A stretch of DNA of 38,741 nt, from the NCBI GenBank assembly GCA_020060765.1, contig JAGUZQ010000081.1:1-38741 (forward strand). Reading direction: 5' to 3'. Position numbers and translations under genes: made by a program. This DNA comes from Planctomycetota bacterium. Lineage in GTDB: Bacteria; Planctomycetota; SZUA-567. Shown piece after piece: positions 17,001-25,418 of the stretch (positions are counted from its first letter, which is position 1; each line of letters opens with the position of its first letter). Under the pieces are notes generated by a model. It worked only from the letters and a program-made list of their open reading frames with translations. It ran no database searches and had not been told where the DNA came from.

Positions 17001-17735
17001 CTCATACTTGATTGTCTCGCCGGGTTTGTAGGCGGGAACTTTTTTATCAGTATCGATCACCACCTGCGTTTGCGGGGCAATCCAGGCGCCTTCCCCTGCC
17101 AATACCTTAAGGTTAAACGAGTCGAAGAAAATATCCGGCAGCGGCTTTTTAACCTCGGCATTTTTGATCTGAATAAAGAGCCGGTAATAATCCTCCCGGG
17201 GCGTGACGAAAACCTTTTTGTAAGTTGACCAGGCCTCGCCGATTTTTTGCGACCCGCCGTTGATCCAGTACCGTTCTTCCGTACTCATGCCATGCGTATA
17301 GCGATTAACGCGGCGGAAATCAACATAAAGGCTACTAGGCGGGCTGCTGCCCTCCACGTTTGCATAACGGGTATCAAAGCTTAATTCGATCTTCGCGTCG
17401 GCTGGTAAAAACACCTCGCGACCGACCAGAAGAAGAGACGGGCGCCCGGGGCAGGACGGAAGCATGAGGCACTTACCGCCCTCTTCCCTCGCCACCGCCC
17501 GCGGCCCGGGAAGGTTTTCATCATACCCGTTAGCGTAATGACATATGCTGCTGATCACCCAGCCGGCGTCGTCAAGCTCCATGTCGCCGTTAAAAAAGCG
17601 CTGATATCCGGGACGAGCGATAACATTCAGGCCGGAGTGGTTTTCTACTTGCAGCGGAGGCACTGCCGAGGGTTCTTCCGCAAATGCACCGAGCGACGAT
17701 AAAAGGCAAAATGCGGCGACAGTTATTCTTTTCAT
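14034..17735 (-). CDS. Secreted multidomain glycoside hydrolase (clan GH-A, GH39-like) with CBM9-like domain
   Basis: 1233-residue exported protein. A Sec signal peptide is clear (MKRITVAAFCLLSSLGAFA). A beta-rich N-terminal region (to about 330) precedes a TIM-barrel domain. The clan GH-A acid/base is Glu500 in WELFNEPNG and the likely nucleophile is Glu604 in LYNTECFY; the spacing of 104 fits GH39/GH5-type enzymes. Around residues 895-1045 is a CBM9-like domain (ICVKVKDANIV, YTGDAVEIFIDR, ISIVIPWGIIP). The last 170 residues look like another carbohydrate-binding beta-sandwich (LVGGDFETES ... VWYDNVHIKI). The sugar substrate is not determined. GGAG lies upstream of the ATG. The gene starts 64 nt after the AbiEi-pseudopilin gene in the same direction, so both may form one unit. 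It converges on the bioB remnant. Confidence 0.85.
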   Translation of the reverse strand: MKRITVAAFCLLSSLGAFAEEPSAVPPLQVENHSGLNVIARPGYQRFFNGDMELDDAGWVISSICHYANGYDENLPGPRAVAREEGGKCLMLPSCPGRPSLLLVGREVFLPADAKIELSFDTRYANVEGSSPPSSLYVDFRRVNRYTHGMSTEERYWINGGSQKIGEAWSTYKKVFVTPREDYYRLFIQIKNAEVKKPLPDIFFDSFNLKVLAGEGAWIAPQTQVVIDTDKKVPAYKPGETIKYELKAVFPDSDKAVEAIAIDLVDDQMLEDSPQTAIVKTINVELTKNAAGIYQGGVSLSMPGYGSFSPRVRSNEKTLEHLGGDFVTVHPPVKHPQNSVGWGIGINGLSHGYQNNKMNGEYNEYSSYVTITHGTLDRHYQVLQVAGIQTDRNWNFRWVGIEPFQGDFRFGHTDMMMKIHEKYGIDVVGILGVQFPKSKNQAGSYPEMPKWLVPLCQSHQVSAAHQEEAYIPPLELWATYCRKVMERYKGGIDTWELFNEPNGWCTVDEYMAYLKTTHQVAREISSDLKIIGPCPTGDALVSRFKDWSQEIIAAGGEKYLDGFSYHPYGASNDFQLGNLFEATNTIRSLRSWLTNKNLPLYNTECFYMPNKKYLRDSNTMNDSSTLLRHMLITLGNNVKLAASMDDSQLFKDRITTYTPWIFEAIPNGKAVVLNNLSWHLTGMKTAAPLDLNKFVNSYLFTTGDGAKALGVLWDLRAAGSEWSSSAPSDGLEFLDLWGNPLAHRGMTPLTFNPIYVKGAADKVKTYLENSRFILRNPLNVIGRLFRNDLYLEAKNLTGAPFSPELTADNGTNWSLPESVQFSFQGNEYCTARLPEAWVGKNPAGFSYNIVSEGQKQAAGTVTLTENVKSYIIPVEKSPALEVTLSAGSKAFLRAGGNGLEICVKVKDANIVQPLQFHPYTGDAVEIFIDRAPFYRMDQDMIKAGNTPLPCEQYVIPAKPCPGEETVWSKRKELGKPIAKVELNEDGYSISIVIPWGIIPQTGNRYGIYGIDIEIDKIDESGAKVEKESLSGKTGVSWNTRLHYPLFRIPDTVDVGSDLDSQGAEKLVGGDFETESQYGQAEGWARTYAAEYLFGNIGYKGSRGVAIVSDDAPAEKVKCWHQKLRCQPDSGVALIIEGMIKGENITLVGEDAKQSDQRGARFFVHFYDDINEKHGPNIGLGLKKSILGSFGWKLVQCAIPVPAGATTFQVNCGLSEGVTGRVWYDNVHIKIADK

Positions 17736-17799
17736 AATATCTCCAAATCCAGAGGGTCACGAATTAAAACCGCTGACAACGAGAGTGGATTACGCTTAT

Positions 17800-19302
17800 T
17801 TATGGATAATTGACTGCGAAATACTTTTGCCAGATAGGACGTCCCACCGTATCGCCTCCGCCTCCGCAATCAAACGCGGACACATTCATGCTGGCCACGT
17901 GCATGTCGGCAAAGCACGCATTGAATTGATTGCCGTGAACTGGGGAGATCGAAATTCTATCGATGCCATCATAATTATATAAGCACCGATGATCTTGGAA
18001 ATAACCTACGCCATAATCATTCTGAATCTCGCGTTCCGCAAGCGCGATCTTGCCCGAAGGGTTTTTGAAAGCGCCGGGACGCAGCGGATAAACATTTTCG
18101 GATGGGTTTGATTGTACCGCACTGCCGGTAACTCCGTAAAAACCCGTCCAGGGTTTGCCGTCGCCGGTAGTGCTTCTGGCGGTGCCAACCAACTGATATG
18201 AGTTGATCGGACTGGTGGAAGTGGCCGAAGAGGTACAGGAATTGTGTTTTCGGCATCGCAGATCCATAAACACATTTGACGAGCCTTTATAGCCGCCCTG
18301 GACATAGCCGCCGTCGACCATGGTCTTGTACCAGTTATTTCCAGAGCCACTTATGCCTATTGGCGGCCAGCACCAATAGCCGTAATCGCCAATATAGAGC
18401 GACATACATATTCCCAGTTGTTTGATATTGTTCGCGCAACTGATTTTCTCGGCCTGCTCCTTCGCCTTCTGCAACGTCGGCAGCAACATCGCCGCGAGTA
18501 TCGAAATAATCGCAATCACGGCCAGCAACTCCACCAGCGTAAACCCCGCCTGCGATCTTCTACGTCCAATCTCTGCCCTATCGTACATCATTTTCCAAAC
18601 TCCTTCCGACACGGGATCGGATACGTTTCCCCTGCTTGACTGTGCTTCGATTTGTTCTGTGTTTTGCTTCAACATACCCAGTCCTATATGCCCAGCGGAA
18701 GGCTCTAAGCCTGGGTTGCTATCAGAAACCATTTTTGGAGAAGAAATTACACCAAGATTTATCATCTCTTCACGAGATAATCTGCCTTTTGTCACGACAT
18801 TCTTAACTATATCATCCCATTCACCTTTTACCTCCAACTCTTTGTGCATATCAAGTAATGTCTGACTCAGACGGGTGACCATGAAGCAACCGTGGCTTTC
18901 GATAGCAGAAAGAGCCAAGGATGCTTTATGAATTATTACTTCCTCAGGTCTTTCTTTGCGAAAGCGAGCAGGAACAGTCAAATGCACTTTTTGGGGATTA
19001 TAAAGTGCAAATCCATGCAACGCCAAAGCGCTGTTGTAACTGATGACTCCCTGAGGCTGATCTTGCTGATTACGACTCCAGAAACACCATTTGGTAAAAT
19101 CCGACTCCATCGAATCTGGATGCCCAGGAAGACGATAGAGCCCATTGGCTATCTTGTGCCAATTACTTCGGCTTACATGATATGGGTGATGGTTGTCATT
19201 ATACCCGATGGAAGAGGCCTGCTGCGCGGTAAAATACCCAAATTGCTCCTGCGCAAACTGCGTTAATTGTTCACGCCGAGCGGCAATGGATCCACGTGGC
19301 AT
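17800..19302 (-). CDS. AbiEi-like DNA-binding domain fused in frame to a type IV pseudopilin
   Basis: 500-residue ORF with two unrelated parts. Residues 1-190 resemble AbiEi antitoxin/regulator proteins: a winged helix ([35 protein letters not shown]) then the AbiEi core ([14 protein letters not shown]). After a polar linker comes a classic prepilin segment: basic RRR at 247-249, then G253^F254 TLVE258, a hydrophobic helix, and a C-terminal domain with an H456-x9-D466 motif typical of PVC pseudopilins. No AbiEii toxin gene is nearby. An internal Shine-Dalgarno precedes Met238, so the pilin part may also be made separately. The AbiEi half is visibly AT-richer. The fusion could be a membrane-tethered regulator or two genes lacking a stop between them. 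The glycosidase gene follows 64 nt downstream. Confidence 0.8.
   Translation of the reverse strand: MPRGSIAARREQLTQFAQEQFGYFTAQQASSIGYNDNHHPYHVSRSNWHKIANGLYRLPGHPDSMESDFTKWCFWSRNQQDQPQGVISYNSALALHGFALYNPQKVHLTVPARFRKERPEEVIIHKASLALSAIESHGCFMVTRLSQTLLDMHKELEVKGEWDDIVKNVVTKGRLSREEMINLGVISSPKMVSDSNPGLEPSAGHIGLGMLKQNTEQIEAQSSRGNVSDPVSEGVWKMMYDRAEIGRRRSQAGFTLVELLAVIAIISILAAMLLPTLQKAKEQAEKISCANNIKQLGICMSLYIGDYGYWCWPPIGISGSGNNWYKTMVDGGYVQGGYKGSSNVFMDLRCRKHNSCTSSATSTSPINSYQLVGTARSTTGDGKPWTGFYGVTGSAVQSNPSENVYPLRPGAFKNPSGKIALAEREIQNDYGVGYFQDHRCLYNYDGIDRISISPVHGNQFNACFADMHVASMNVSAFDCGGGGDTVGRPIWQKYFAVNYP
18586..18607 (-). promoter_or_regulatory. Internal Shine-Dalgarno and start for the pseudopilin half
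   Basis: On the minus strand GGAAGGAG (18607-18600) lies 8 nt before tandem ATG codons (18591 and 18588) that open the sequence MMYDRAEIG, 15 residues before the prepilin cleavage Gly. This is as good as any start in the window and lies within the open frame of the AbiEi fusion. It gives a normal-length leader for a separate pseudopilin of about 263 residues. Confidence 0.7.
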
Positions 19303-20021
19303 TTTCGTAATGCTCCCAAATTAGTCCAGATACCAGATATTTGTTCATGCAATATAGATTGCATCGATTGGCATTTTACCATACACGTTTCTTGCGGCAA
19401 CAAAATACCTGACTGACGGCGATCCAAATAACTCACAACTGCTACAAGTGCCTATATGTAAGCGCATTGCGACGCAATAATGTTAATTGTAATCCCCAGA
19501 AAAGATATTATTCAAGTCAAGCACGGCGATGGGTGGGATATGCGTACTTAAATTCGCCTAACAACACTGAATACACTGCCCATAAAGAACGATGCCTGTT
19601 CGTGTATATGCCCAACATAGTCAAGTCGGCATAACGACGCAGATGCTCTGTTTATGCTCACAAATATGTAAAAAAAATCCTTATGCGCATTCTGGCGGAT
19701 CAACGGATTAAGGGCTGGCTTGCGCCTCTATTCCTTTCTACGACCCCGTTCGGAAAGATACAATCAGGCCTGTTGAATCACTCCGTTCCGCCCCCGATAA
19801 ACTAACAACGAAGGCTCCGACATTTGGTCACTTTCGAGGTTGAATCACGCGACTTTGGCGCTTGTTGTCTACGCTTCAACGTTGCCATGACTGGCGAACA
19901 CGCAAGGCTCGCTTCCGGCTGGTGGCCGACCTTTACCGGACGGGTTTGGTTACCAGCAACGTGGTGCTGTGTCCCAAGGGAACGCTTGACGGATTTGGAT
20001 TGCAGCCCACACCTCTGAGGG
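19303..20021. other. AT-rich intergenic region with degraded sequence
   Basis: About 720 bases between the AbiEi-pilin gene and the transposase fragment. No gene, tRNA or clear terminator is supported. The part next to 19302 should hold the promoter of the AbiEi-pilin gene, but no convincing -35/-10 pair could be chosen. The 19.8-20.0 kb part has a short plus-strand frame with a peptide (HARLASGWWPTFTGRV) of a type I have seen in predicted ORFs near mobile-element ends; I treat it as noncoding debris. Confidence 0.5.
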
Positions 20022-20320
20022 CTAACAAGTCACATTGAAATGCGAATGCGCCGTCACGCATGATGCAAAATCACAAAACAATAGAGTATGGAGAAGATTG
20101 CTGTAGGCACCATAAATAAATCTAACTGCCACTATCTCAGTTTTATGATTATGGAGAAATGTGTGCCACATCTGTGATGGCGGTTTGGTGGAGCGATCCT
20201 GATAGCGAGGAATCGTTGACTCAGAAATCTCGTATCCCAAGAGTGCCATTTCTATCTGAGTTCGAGGCGCTCCCCAAGTGGGATTTCCACAAGTCATGCG
20301 CACGATACGCCATGCTATTC
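20022..20320 (-). pseudogene. Integrase-core transposase fragment (DDE, IS481/IS3-like)
   Basis: About 95 codons of transposase-like sequence. GNPTWGAPRTQIEMALLGY and then STKPPSQMWHTFLHNH match the stretch that leads into the DDE integrase core of a common transposase group (NPTWGAPRIHGEL ... KPPSQTWRTFLKNH). The following residues keep only weak similarity (FIYGAYSNLLHTLLFCDF), the catalytic Asp is lost, and the C-terminal two-thirds and N-terminus are absent. It is a decayed insertion-sequence remnant lying just beyond the 3' end of the glycyl-radical operon. Confidence 0.7.
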
Positions 20321-20338
20321 TTGCTTAAGCGGTAACCA

Positions 20339-21127
20339 TTATTGCCTTTTCAGAAACGGTGCAAGTACAGGCTCCGCCAATATGCTGTCATGGGTGCCGT
20401 CCTTTATCTCAATGTATTCAAATGTTTTTGAGCTGTGAATATTCTCTGCGAGATTGCGCGACTCACTGACAGGTATAGTCAAATCCTCCACGCCATGAAT
20501 GACAAGGACATTCATTCCTTTCAGTTTTTCATGGTTAGCGCAAGCAGAATGCTTCGCAAAAAGATCAGGTAAATCGGCTGGCCGACCACCGTATGCGTAT
20601 TCTATCGCTGCCGAGATTTCTTTAATAACCGGGCGATTATCATTTTTTATAAGGCCGTGATATCTGCCGATATCGGTAGCCGGGCAATAGGCGACAACTG
20701 CGGAAATATCCTCAGGATATAAAACGGAGTATGCAAGACTACCTGTGCCTCCCATGGATCCGGCGACCAGGACAAATCTTTCCGCTCCGTATTCCGAACG
20801 CATCCATTCCACCAGACAGTGGAGATCGGTAGCTGCTTCCGGACACATCCAGGCGTTTCCCCGCAAATCGGCGGTCATGACAGACAAGCCGAGTTCCAGA
20901 AATAATTTCAGCCAATTGTTTCTCACATCTTGACGTATGAACAACTGATTGCCTAGGGAGCCGTGCCCGTGGAGATTGATAATCCAATCGCGGGTATTCC
21001 AGGCAGGCAAAATATATGCAGTGTCTTGATAACTATCAACGCCAGAAACATAAGTGACTTTTCTCACTCCGCCGGGATTAGCTGAATTGTCCCAGTCCGA
21101 GGTATTCTTTATCGTAAATAGTTTCAT
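20339..21127 (-). CDS. Alpha/beta hydrolase (prolyl-oligopeptidase-like fold)
   Basis: 262-residue alpha/beta hydrolase. The oxyanion-side motif is INLHGHGS, the nucleophile elbow is VAGSMGGTGS, the acid is probably the Asp in IHGVEDLTIPV, and the His is in KDGTHDSIL. There is no signal peptide, so it is cytoplasmic. The substrate is unknown; an esterase acting on a compound processed by the neighbouring glycyl radical enzyme is inferred. It starts 4 nt after the stop of the glycyl radical enzyme gene, so it is the last gene of that operon. A hydrolase of this kind is not a standard partner of known glycyl radical dehydratases or lyases, which makes the pathway hard to name. Confidence 0.8.
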   Translation of the reverse strand: MKLFTIKNTSDWDNSANPGGVRKVTYVSGVDSYQDTAYILPAWNTRDWIINLHGHGSLGNQLFIRQDVRNNWLKLFLELGLSVMTADLRGNAWMCPEAATDLHCLVEWMRSEYGAERFVLVAGSMGGTGSLAYSVLYPEDISAVVAYCPATDIGRYHGLIKNDNRPVIKEISAAIEYAYGGRPADLPDLFAKHSACANHEKLKGMNVLVIHGVEDLTIPVSESRNLAENIHSSKTFEYIEIKDGTHDSILAEPVLAPFLKRQ

Positions 21128-21131
21128 ACAT

Positions 21132-23267
21132 TCAGACTCTGTGTTCCGTGCGAGCGAGGATGTCGCGCTGCACCTCTTTGTCCAGCCAAGTATAATTGTA
21201 AGAAAAGCCTGATACTCTTACGACCAGGTTTTCGTAATGTTCTGGGTTTTCCATCGCGGCGACGAGTGTTTCTCTGTCGGTGGTATTGAATTGTAACTCA
21301 CTACCACCCAGCTTAAAGCAAGTGATGATCAAACTTGCGAGCGCATCAATCCCCTCTTCCCCTTCGATGCTCTTGGGATCCACTTTCATGTTCACCACGC
21401 TTCCGCCAGGGCAAAGCCGGTAAGGCAGGCGCGAGATGGAGCGCATTACCGCAGTCGGGCCGTTGTGGTCGCGGCCGAAATACGGGCTGCTAGCATCCGA
21501 CAGTGGCTCGCCCGCCTTGCGTCCGTCGGGCGAAGCGCCAACTATCTTGCCTCCTCCGATATTATTTACATTGGACGCGATAAGCATCCAGTAATGCCCG
21601 CCCTGCGCATTTTTATGTTTCCTGAAAACCTTTGCGAGATCGGTGACAAACCGGGCACCAAGGCTGTCGACGTAATTATCCGCGTTTCCGAATTTGGGCG
21701 CGGCAGTAAGGAGTTCCTTTCGTTCCGGTTCGAAATTGTTAAAATTATTTTTCAACATCAACGACAACTGTCTTGCGGTGAATCGCTTCTCTTCGCAGAC
21801 AAGCTGTTTGACAGCGGCAAGCGAATCCGCCACCGAAGCAATGCCCATAATTCCGTAACCTTTGTTGGAAGGATAAACCGCGCCGCCGTTGTTCATATCA
21901 CGGCCTCGCCCGATGCAGTCTTGTACCAGCGCACTCAGAAAGGGACTGGTGTATTCCTCCGCCATTTCCTGGTATTTGGACTGCTGTGCGGTGTCATTGG
22001 TCAGTATTGCCTCCGTCTGTGCTGAAACTAACGACAAAAACTTCTGGTAGAACTGTTCGAACTTTTCCGAATCAGGGATATATTTTTCATTCTCCGCGAG
22101 CCATTCCACCGCCGTCTGCATCATCTCCAGAGAATTATGCCTTGAGTCTGCCCACGGACCTTGTTTGCCCGGAATAAAGACCTCGATGCACCCAACGAAG
22201 CAGTGATCCCTGGCATCCTCTAGCGGATAGCCACTATCGGTGAGTGCCTTAATCGTGAGCTGATCGTTCATCACCGCCGGGTAACCAATGCCGGTGCGGA
22301 TTACCTCAGCGCATTTCTTTACAAACCTACGCGGAGTCTGCGCAAAATCGATTCTCGCCGAACAGTTGCCACCCGGCTGCCCGATCAGCTTGCACGCTTT
22401 GAGGATCAAGTACGAAAGCTCGTTTGTAGCGTCTGTGCCATCTTCCGGCTTCACACCCGAGAGCGCAATATTTTGCACGTCGCCGTCAACGGTAATCTTG
22501 GCAAAAAAATGGGAGAGAAGAGATATAACATAAAAGTCATCAATGCACCCTTGTTTTTTGTCTTCTTTATAAAAGGGGTAGAGGTACTGATCCATCCTGC
22601 CGAAAGCCATCGCCCCGCGACTGTCGAGCTGTGCCATATGGTGAAAAGACAATACCAGTTGCAGTGCCTCGTGGAATGTGGAAGGAGTTTGAGAGGAGAG
22701 CTTTCGCATCATCGCTGATTGAGACGCGATACGGGGGTAATACTTTGGGTTGGCGTTCGCAATAACAAGAAGATACTCTGCCCAGCGCAAGAAATATCGT
22801 TCCGCTCCGTCAAGTGTAATTAGCACGGAGTCCAGGAAAATCCTGCCCATCTCATCCTGCCTGCTTCGAGATTCTGACGCCCTTTTTTTCAGCCCAGGCA
22901 ACCCATCCTTCAAAAGTGCGGGATAATCCGGTGCATGGTGGTCGGCAAAGTCCCTGAATCTTCGTCGTCCTATAGTTTTCACCGTTTCTTCTGCCGCAAT
23001 CCGCTTTTCCATGCCAGCGTATTCCGAATCTGATAACCTCCCAAGATTACCTGACCCGACAAGCATATCCCCTGGGCAATGAATAAGAAAACTCTTTTCT
23101 ATCACGTTATAAAAGGCTCTTGCCCTGCGGATTGTCATTGCCTCGCCTTCCGTTGTGTTGAAAGACTCAGCCTCCCAAAGCGGTGCGTAGTTTTGCTTAT
23201 GATCGGCGAAATATTTCCGATAGTATTTTGCGACATCGTGGTAATCTGCATTTATGTATGTATTCAT
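21132..23267 (-). CDS. Glycyl radical enzyme (pyruvate formate-lyase family), substrate unknown
   Basis: 711-residue oxygen-sensitive enzyme using a glycyl radical to make a thiyl radical on its active-site cysteine. The cysteine is Cys360 in FVGCIEVFIPGKQGPW, followed by Glu362. The C-x-E pattern is shared by dehydratase and C-X lyase members (glycerol or propanediol dehydratase, choline TMA-lyase, isethionate lyase), and differs from the Cys-Cys of pyruvate formate-lyase. The glycyl radical loop is RVSGFSYNYTW with Gly687 near the C-terminus. These known members usually read GCVEP at the cysteine; here Val replaces Pro, so this looks like a less-studied branch. An activase gene lies 19 nt upstream in transcription order, and a zinc alcohol dehydrogenase before it. 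The substrate cannot be read from sequence. AAGGGG precedes the ATG. Confidence 0.9.
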   Translation of the reverse strand: MNTYINADYHDVAKYYRKYFADHKQNYAPLWEAESFNTTEGEAMTIRRARAFYNVIEKSFLIHCPGDMLVGSGNLGRLSDSEYAGMEKRIAAEETVKTIGRRRFRDFADHHAPDYPALLKDGLPGLKKRASESRSRQDEMGRIFLDSVLITLDGAERYFLRWAEYLLVIANANPKYYPRIASQSAMMRKLSSQTPSTFHEALQLVLSFHHMAQLDSRGAMAFGRMDQYLYPFYKEDKKQGCIDDFYVISLLSHFFAKITVDGDVQNIALSGVKPEDGTDATNELSYLILKACKLIGQPGGNCSARIDFAQTPRRFVKKCAEVIRTGIGYPAVMNDQLTIKALTDSGYPLEDARDHCFVGCIEVFIPGKQGPWADSRHNSLEMMQTAVEWLAENEKYIPDSEKFEQFYQKFLSLVSAQTEAILTNDTAQQSKYQEMAEEYTSPFLSALVQDCIGRGRDMNNGGAVYPSNKGYGIMGIASVADSLAAVKQLVCEEKRFTARQLSLMLKNNFNNFEPERKELLTAAPKFGNADNYVDSLGARFVTDLAKVFRKHKNAQGGHYWMLIASNVNNIGGGKIVGASPDGRKAGEPLSDASSPYFGRDHNGPTAVMRSISRLPYRLCPGGSVVNMKVDPKSIEGEEGIDALASLIITCFKLGGSELQFNTTDRETLVAAMENPEHYENLVVRVSGFSYNYTWLDKEVQRDILARTEHRV

Positions 23268-23286
23268 ATGATCCCCTTCAGATACT

Positions 23287-24189
23287 TTATTTATGTAGCC
23301 TTACACCTTTGGCCTTGAATACGGATCTGGCGAAAGCAAGTTCCCTATCTTCAGGTTGCCGGAAAGATTCAACTTTATACTTTTCTCCAATTCGCTTTGT
23401 TTTTGACACGCCTATCGAGTGATATGGTATTACTTCGACACTTTCGATGCGGTCATTGCTGCGGAATAAATCAGACACTTTTTCCAGATGCTCAACTGTG
23501 TCACTTACACCTGGAATCCAAGGCAGGCGCAATCTGATCCGTACATTTTTCTGACTCAGCCTAGCCAGATTGTCCAAAATCGGCTTATTCGATACTCCGG
23601 TGTATTCTTTATGCAGGTCATCGTCTGTCTGCTTTATGTCAAAAAGAAACAGATCGGTGAATTCAGCAAAAGCTAGCAGATCCTCGATCTTTCCAAATCC
23701 ACAGGTTTCCACGCAGGTGTTTAAACCCTTATCTTTTGACTCTTTGAGGATTGCCAGAGAAAAATCGGCCTGTGCCAGCGGTTCTCCACCGGATAGTGTA
23801 AGGCCACCACCGGAGTCATCGTAAAAAGGCTTATCTTCCATAATCACGTCCATGATACTTTCGACAGATGTCCTCTTGCCAATGATTTCAAGCGCCTTTG
23901 CGGGGCAGACTTGCTCACACCTTTGGCAAGTAATGCAAACATCCCTATCTATCGTATGCTCGCCTCCTTTAATCACATGTGCGCCTGCGTGACACTCCCT
24001 TGCACACCGACCGCAGCCAGTACATCTTGATGCGATATACGTCAGTATTCGTCCTTGCTTCCAACTTTCCGGATTGTGACACCAGCGGCACCGCAAGGGA
24101 CAACCCTGCAGAAATACTATAGTTCTGATGCCGGGGCCATCGTGAGTTGAGAAGCGCTGAATGTCAAATACCCATCCGCTCGCCGACAT
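23287..24189 (-). CDS. Glycyl-radical enzyme activating protein (radical SAM)
   Basis: 300-residue radical SAM activase that installs the glycyl radical on the neighbouring enzyme. The radical SAM cluster motif is CPLRCRWC (C-x3-C-x2-C) after the family start [13 protein letters not shown]. An inserted ferredoxin-like domain follows with two 4Fe-4S motifs ([14 protein letters not shown] and [12 protein letters not shown]), as in activases of dehydratase-type glycyl radical enzymes. TLSGGEP is the SAM-binding motif. Its ATG is directly adjacent to the stop of the alcohol dehydrogenase gene (AAAGGA within that gene's end), so translation is coupled. The start chosen gives the normal family N-terminus. 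Confidence 0.93.
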   Translation of the reverse strand: MSASGWVFDIQRFSTHDGPGIRTIVFLQGCPLRCRWCHNPESWKQGRILTYIASRCTGCGRCARECHAGAHVIKGGEHTIDRDVCITCQRCEQVCPAKALEIIGKRTSVESIMDVIMEDKPFYDDSGGGLTLSGGEPLAQADFSLAILKESKDKGLNTCVETCGFGKIEDLLAFAEFTDLFLFDIKQTDDDLHKEYTGVSNKPILDNLARLSQKNVRIRLRLPWIPGVSDTVEHLEKVSDLFRSNDRIESVEVIPYHSIGVSKTKRIGEKYKVESFRQPEDRELAFARSVFKAKGVRLHK

Positions 24190-25302
24190 CTATTTTCCTT
24201 TAGTAAACACGGTCTTTATGCCTTTTCCCTCTCGTGCTGCCGCTATCGCCTCATTGGCATCGCAGACCTGGAATTTACCGGTAACGCATAAAGCGAATTC
24301 TCTGGCGATTTCAGGATTATCCTTAAGAAAATCCAGGTAGGTAGAGATATCGTCCATCGTATATTGGCCGCTACCAAAAAGTTGCAACGCCTTGAAAGTT
24401 ATCTGCTCCGGGCTTATCTCCACCTTACCAGACATACTGTACTGTCCCGGAATCAGATATCTGCCTCGCGTCCGCAAAAGGTTAAGACCCTCAGGAATTG
24501 CAGAAGGCGCGCCTGATGCTTCGAATACCACATCTGCGCCATTCCCCCGATTCATCTCTGCGGCAATTGCCATTATCTTTTCCTGCCTCTCTTCTGCGTT
24601 GACAGCACGGTAATCAAAAACAGCATTTGCGCCAAGATTTTTTGCCTTTTCCAATCTTTCCGGACTTCTTCCCGATCCGATTGCAACGACCCGGCATCCT
24701 TTCTTAGCCGCCCACGCCACCGCGAAAAGGCCGACAGGCCCAAGTCCTTGCACTACCACAAGTTCATCTTTCTCCAAGCCGCCACTATAGGCGAACGAGC
24801 GCAAGGCAGTCGGTCCCGCGCAGGGAAATGAAGCGGCTGCCAGCGGGTCAATTCCTTCCGGCATTTTGACTAAAGTATGGGCGGGCTGGTGGAGATATTC
24901 GGCAAAACCACCATGAAAGTGCGGAGGTTCATCCGGATTCGCTGCATTGGTGACACTGAAATTCATGCAACTCGCAGTCTCATCTTTTCGACAATTCAGG
25001 CATTTTCCGCATGGGAGCGCGATGCAAGCGATGACCGTATCCCCGGCCATGATTTTTGCGCCATGGCCGTCAACGGTTACGTTTTTTCCAAGCTGCTCAA
25101 TTTTACCGATAAATTCGTGACCAATCACGGCGGGGCCTCTGAGCGGAAGTCGCCCCTCGGTTATATGGATATCAGTGCCGCAGATACCGCTTGCCGTCAG
25201 TGAAAGCAGCACATGATTCGCAGATGGTTCTTTCACAGTATATTCGCGTATCTCAAAATCACTTCCCGCTTCAAGATAAACCGCTGCTTTTCCACTGGCC
25301 AT
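24190..25302 (-). CDS. Zinc-dependent alcohol dehydrogenase (MDR family)
   Basis: About 370-residue medium-chain dehydrogenase. The catalytic zinc site shows ASGICGTDIH and GHEFIGKI. A structural zinc site is present as four cysteines in CGKCLNCRKDETASC. The NAD(P)-binding Rossmann motif is GLGPVGLFAV. It likely interconverts an aldehyde or ketone with an alcohol, feeding or draining the glycyl radical enzyme reaction next door. It is the first gene of the operon. Two ATG codons occur in tandem after GAGGAG; the second (25302) has the better 6-nt spacing and is chosen over the one at 25305. The AraC-family gene starts 113 bp away on the other strand. Confidence 0.9.
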   Translation of the reverse strand: MASGKAAVYLEAGSDFEIREYTVKEPSANHVLLSLTASGICGTDIHITEGRLPLRGPAVIGHEFIGKIEQLGKNVTVDGHGAKIMAGDTVIACIALPCGKCLNCRKDETASCMNFSVTNAANPDEPPHFHGGFAEYLHQPAHTLVKMPEGIDPLAAASFPCAGPTALRSFAYSGGLEKDELVVVQGLGPVGLFAVAWAAKKGCRVVAIGSGRSPERLEKAKNLGANAVFDYRAVNAEERQEKIMAIAAEMNRGNGADVVFEASGAPSAIPEGLNLLRTRGRYLIPGQYSMSGKVEISPEQITFKALQLFGSGQYTMDDISTYLDFLKDNPEIAREFALCVTGKFQVCDANEAIAAAREGKGIKTVFTKGK

Positions 25303-25418
25303 CATTTTTCTCCTCTAATCATTGATTTTTCCCTTATGCCTGTATAGTATCTGGTAATTCGCTCTTTGTGAATGTATAGCAATGCATAATCCATGTAATA
25401 TCTGGCAAAGGACATGGG

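Noticed and set aside
17800..19302. Type IV abortive-infection toxin-antitoxin system
   Set aside because: The AbiEi-like half has no AbiEii nucleotidyltransferase gene on either side, so a complete toxin-antitoxin pair is not present.
19824..20018. 64-codon plus-strand frame with HARLASGWWPTF
   Set aside because: Resembles spurious ORFs predicted near mobile-element ends; no domain.
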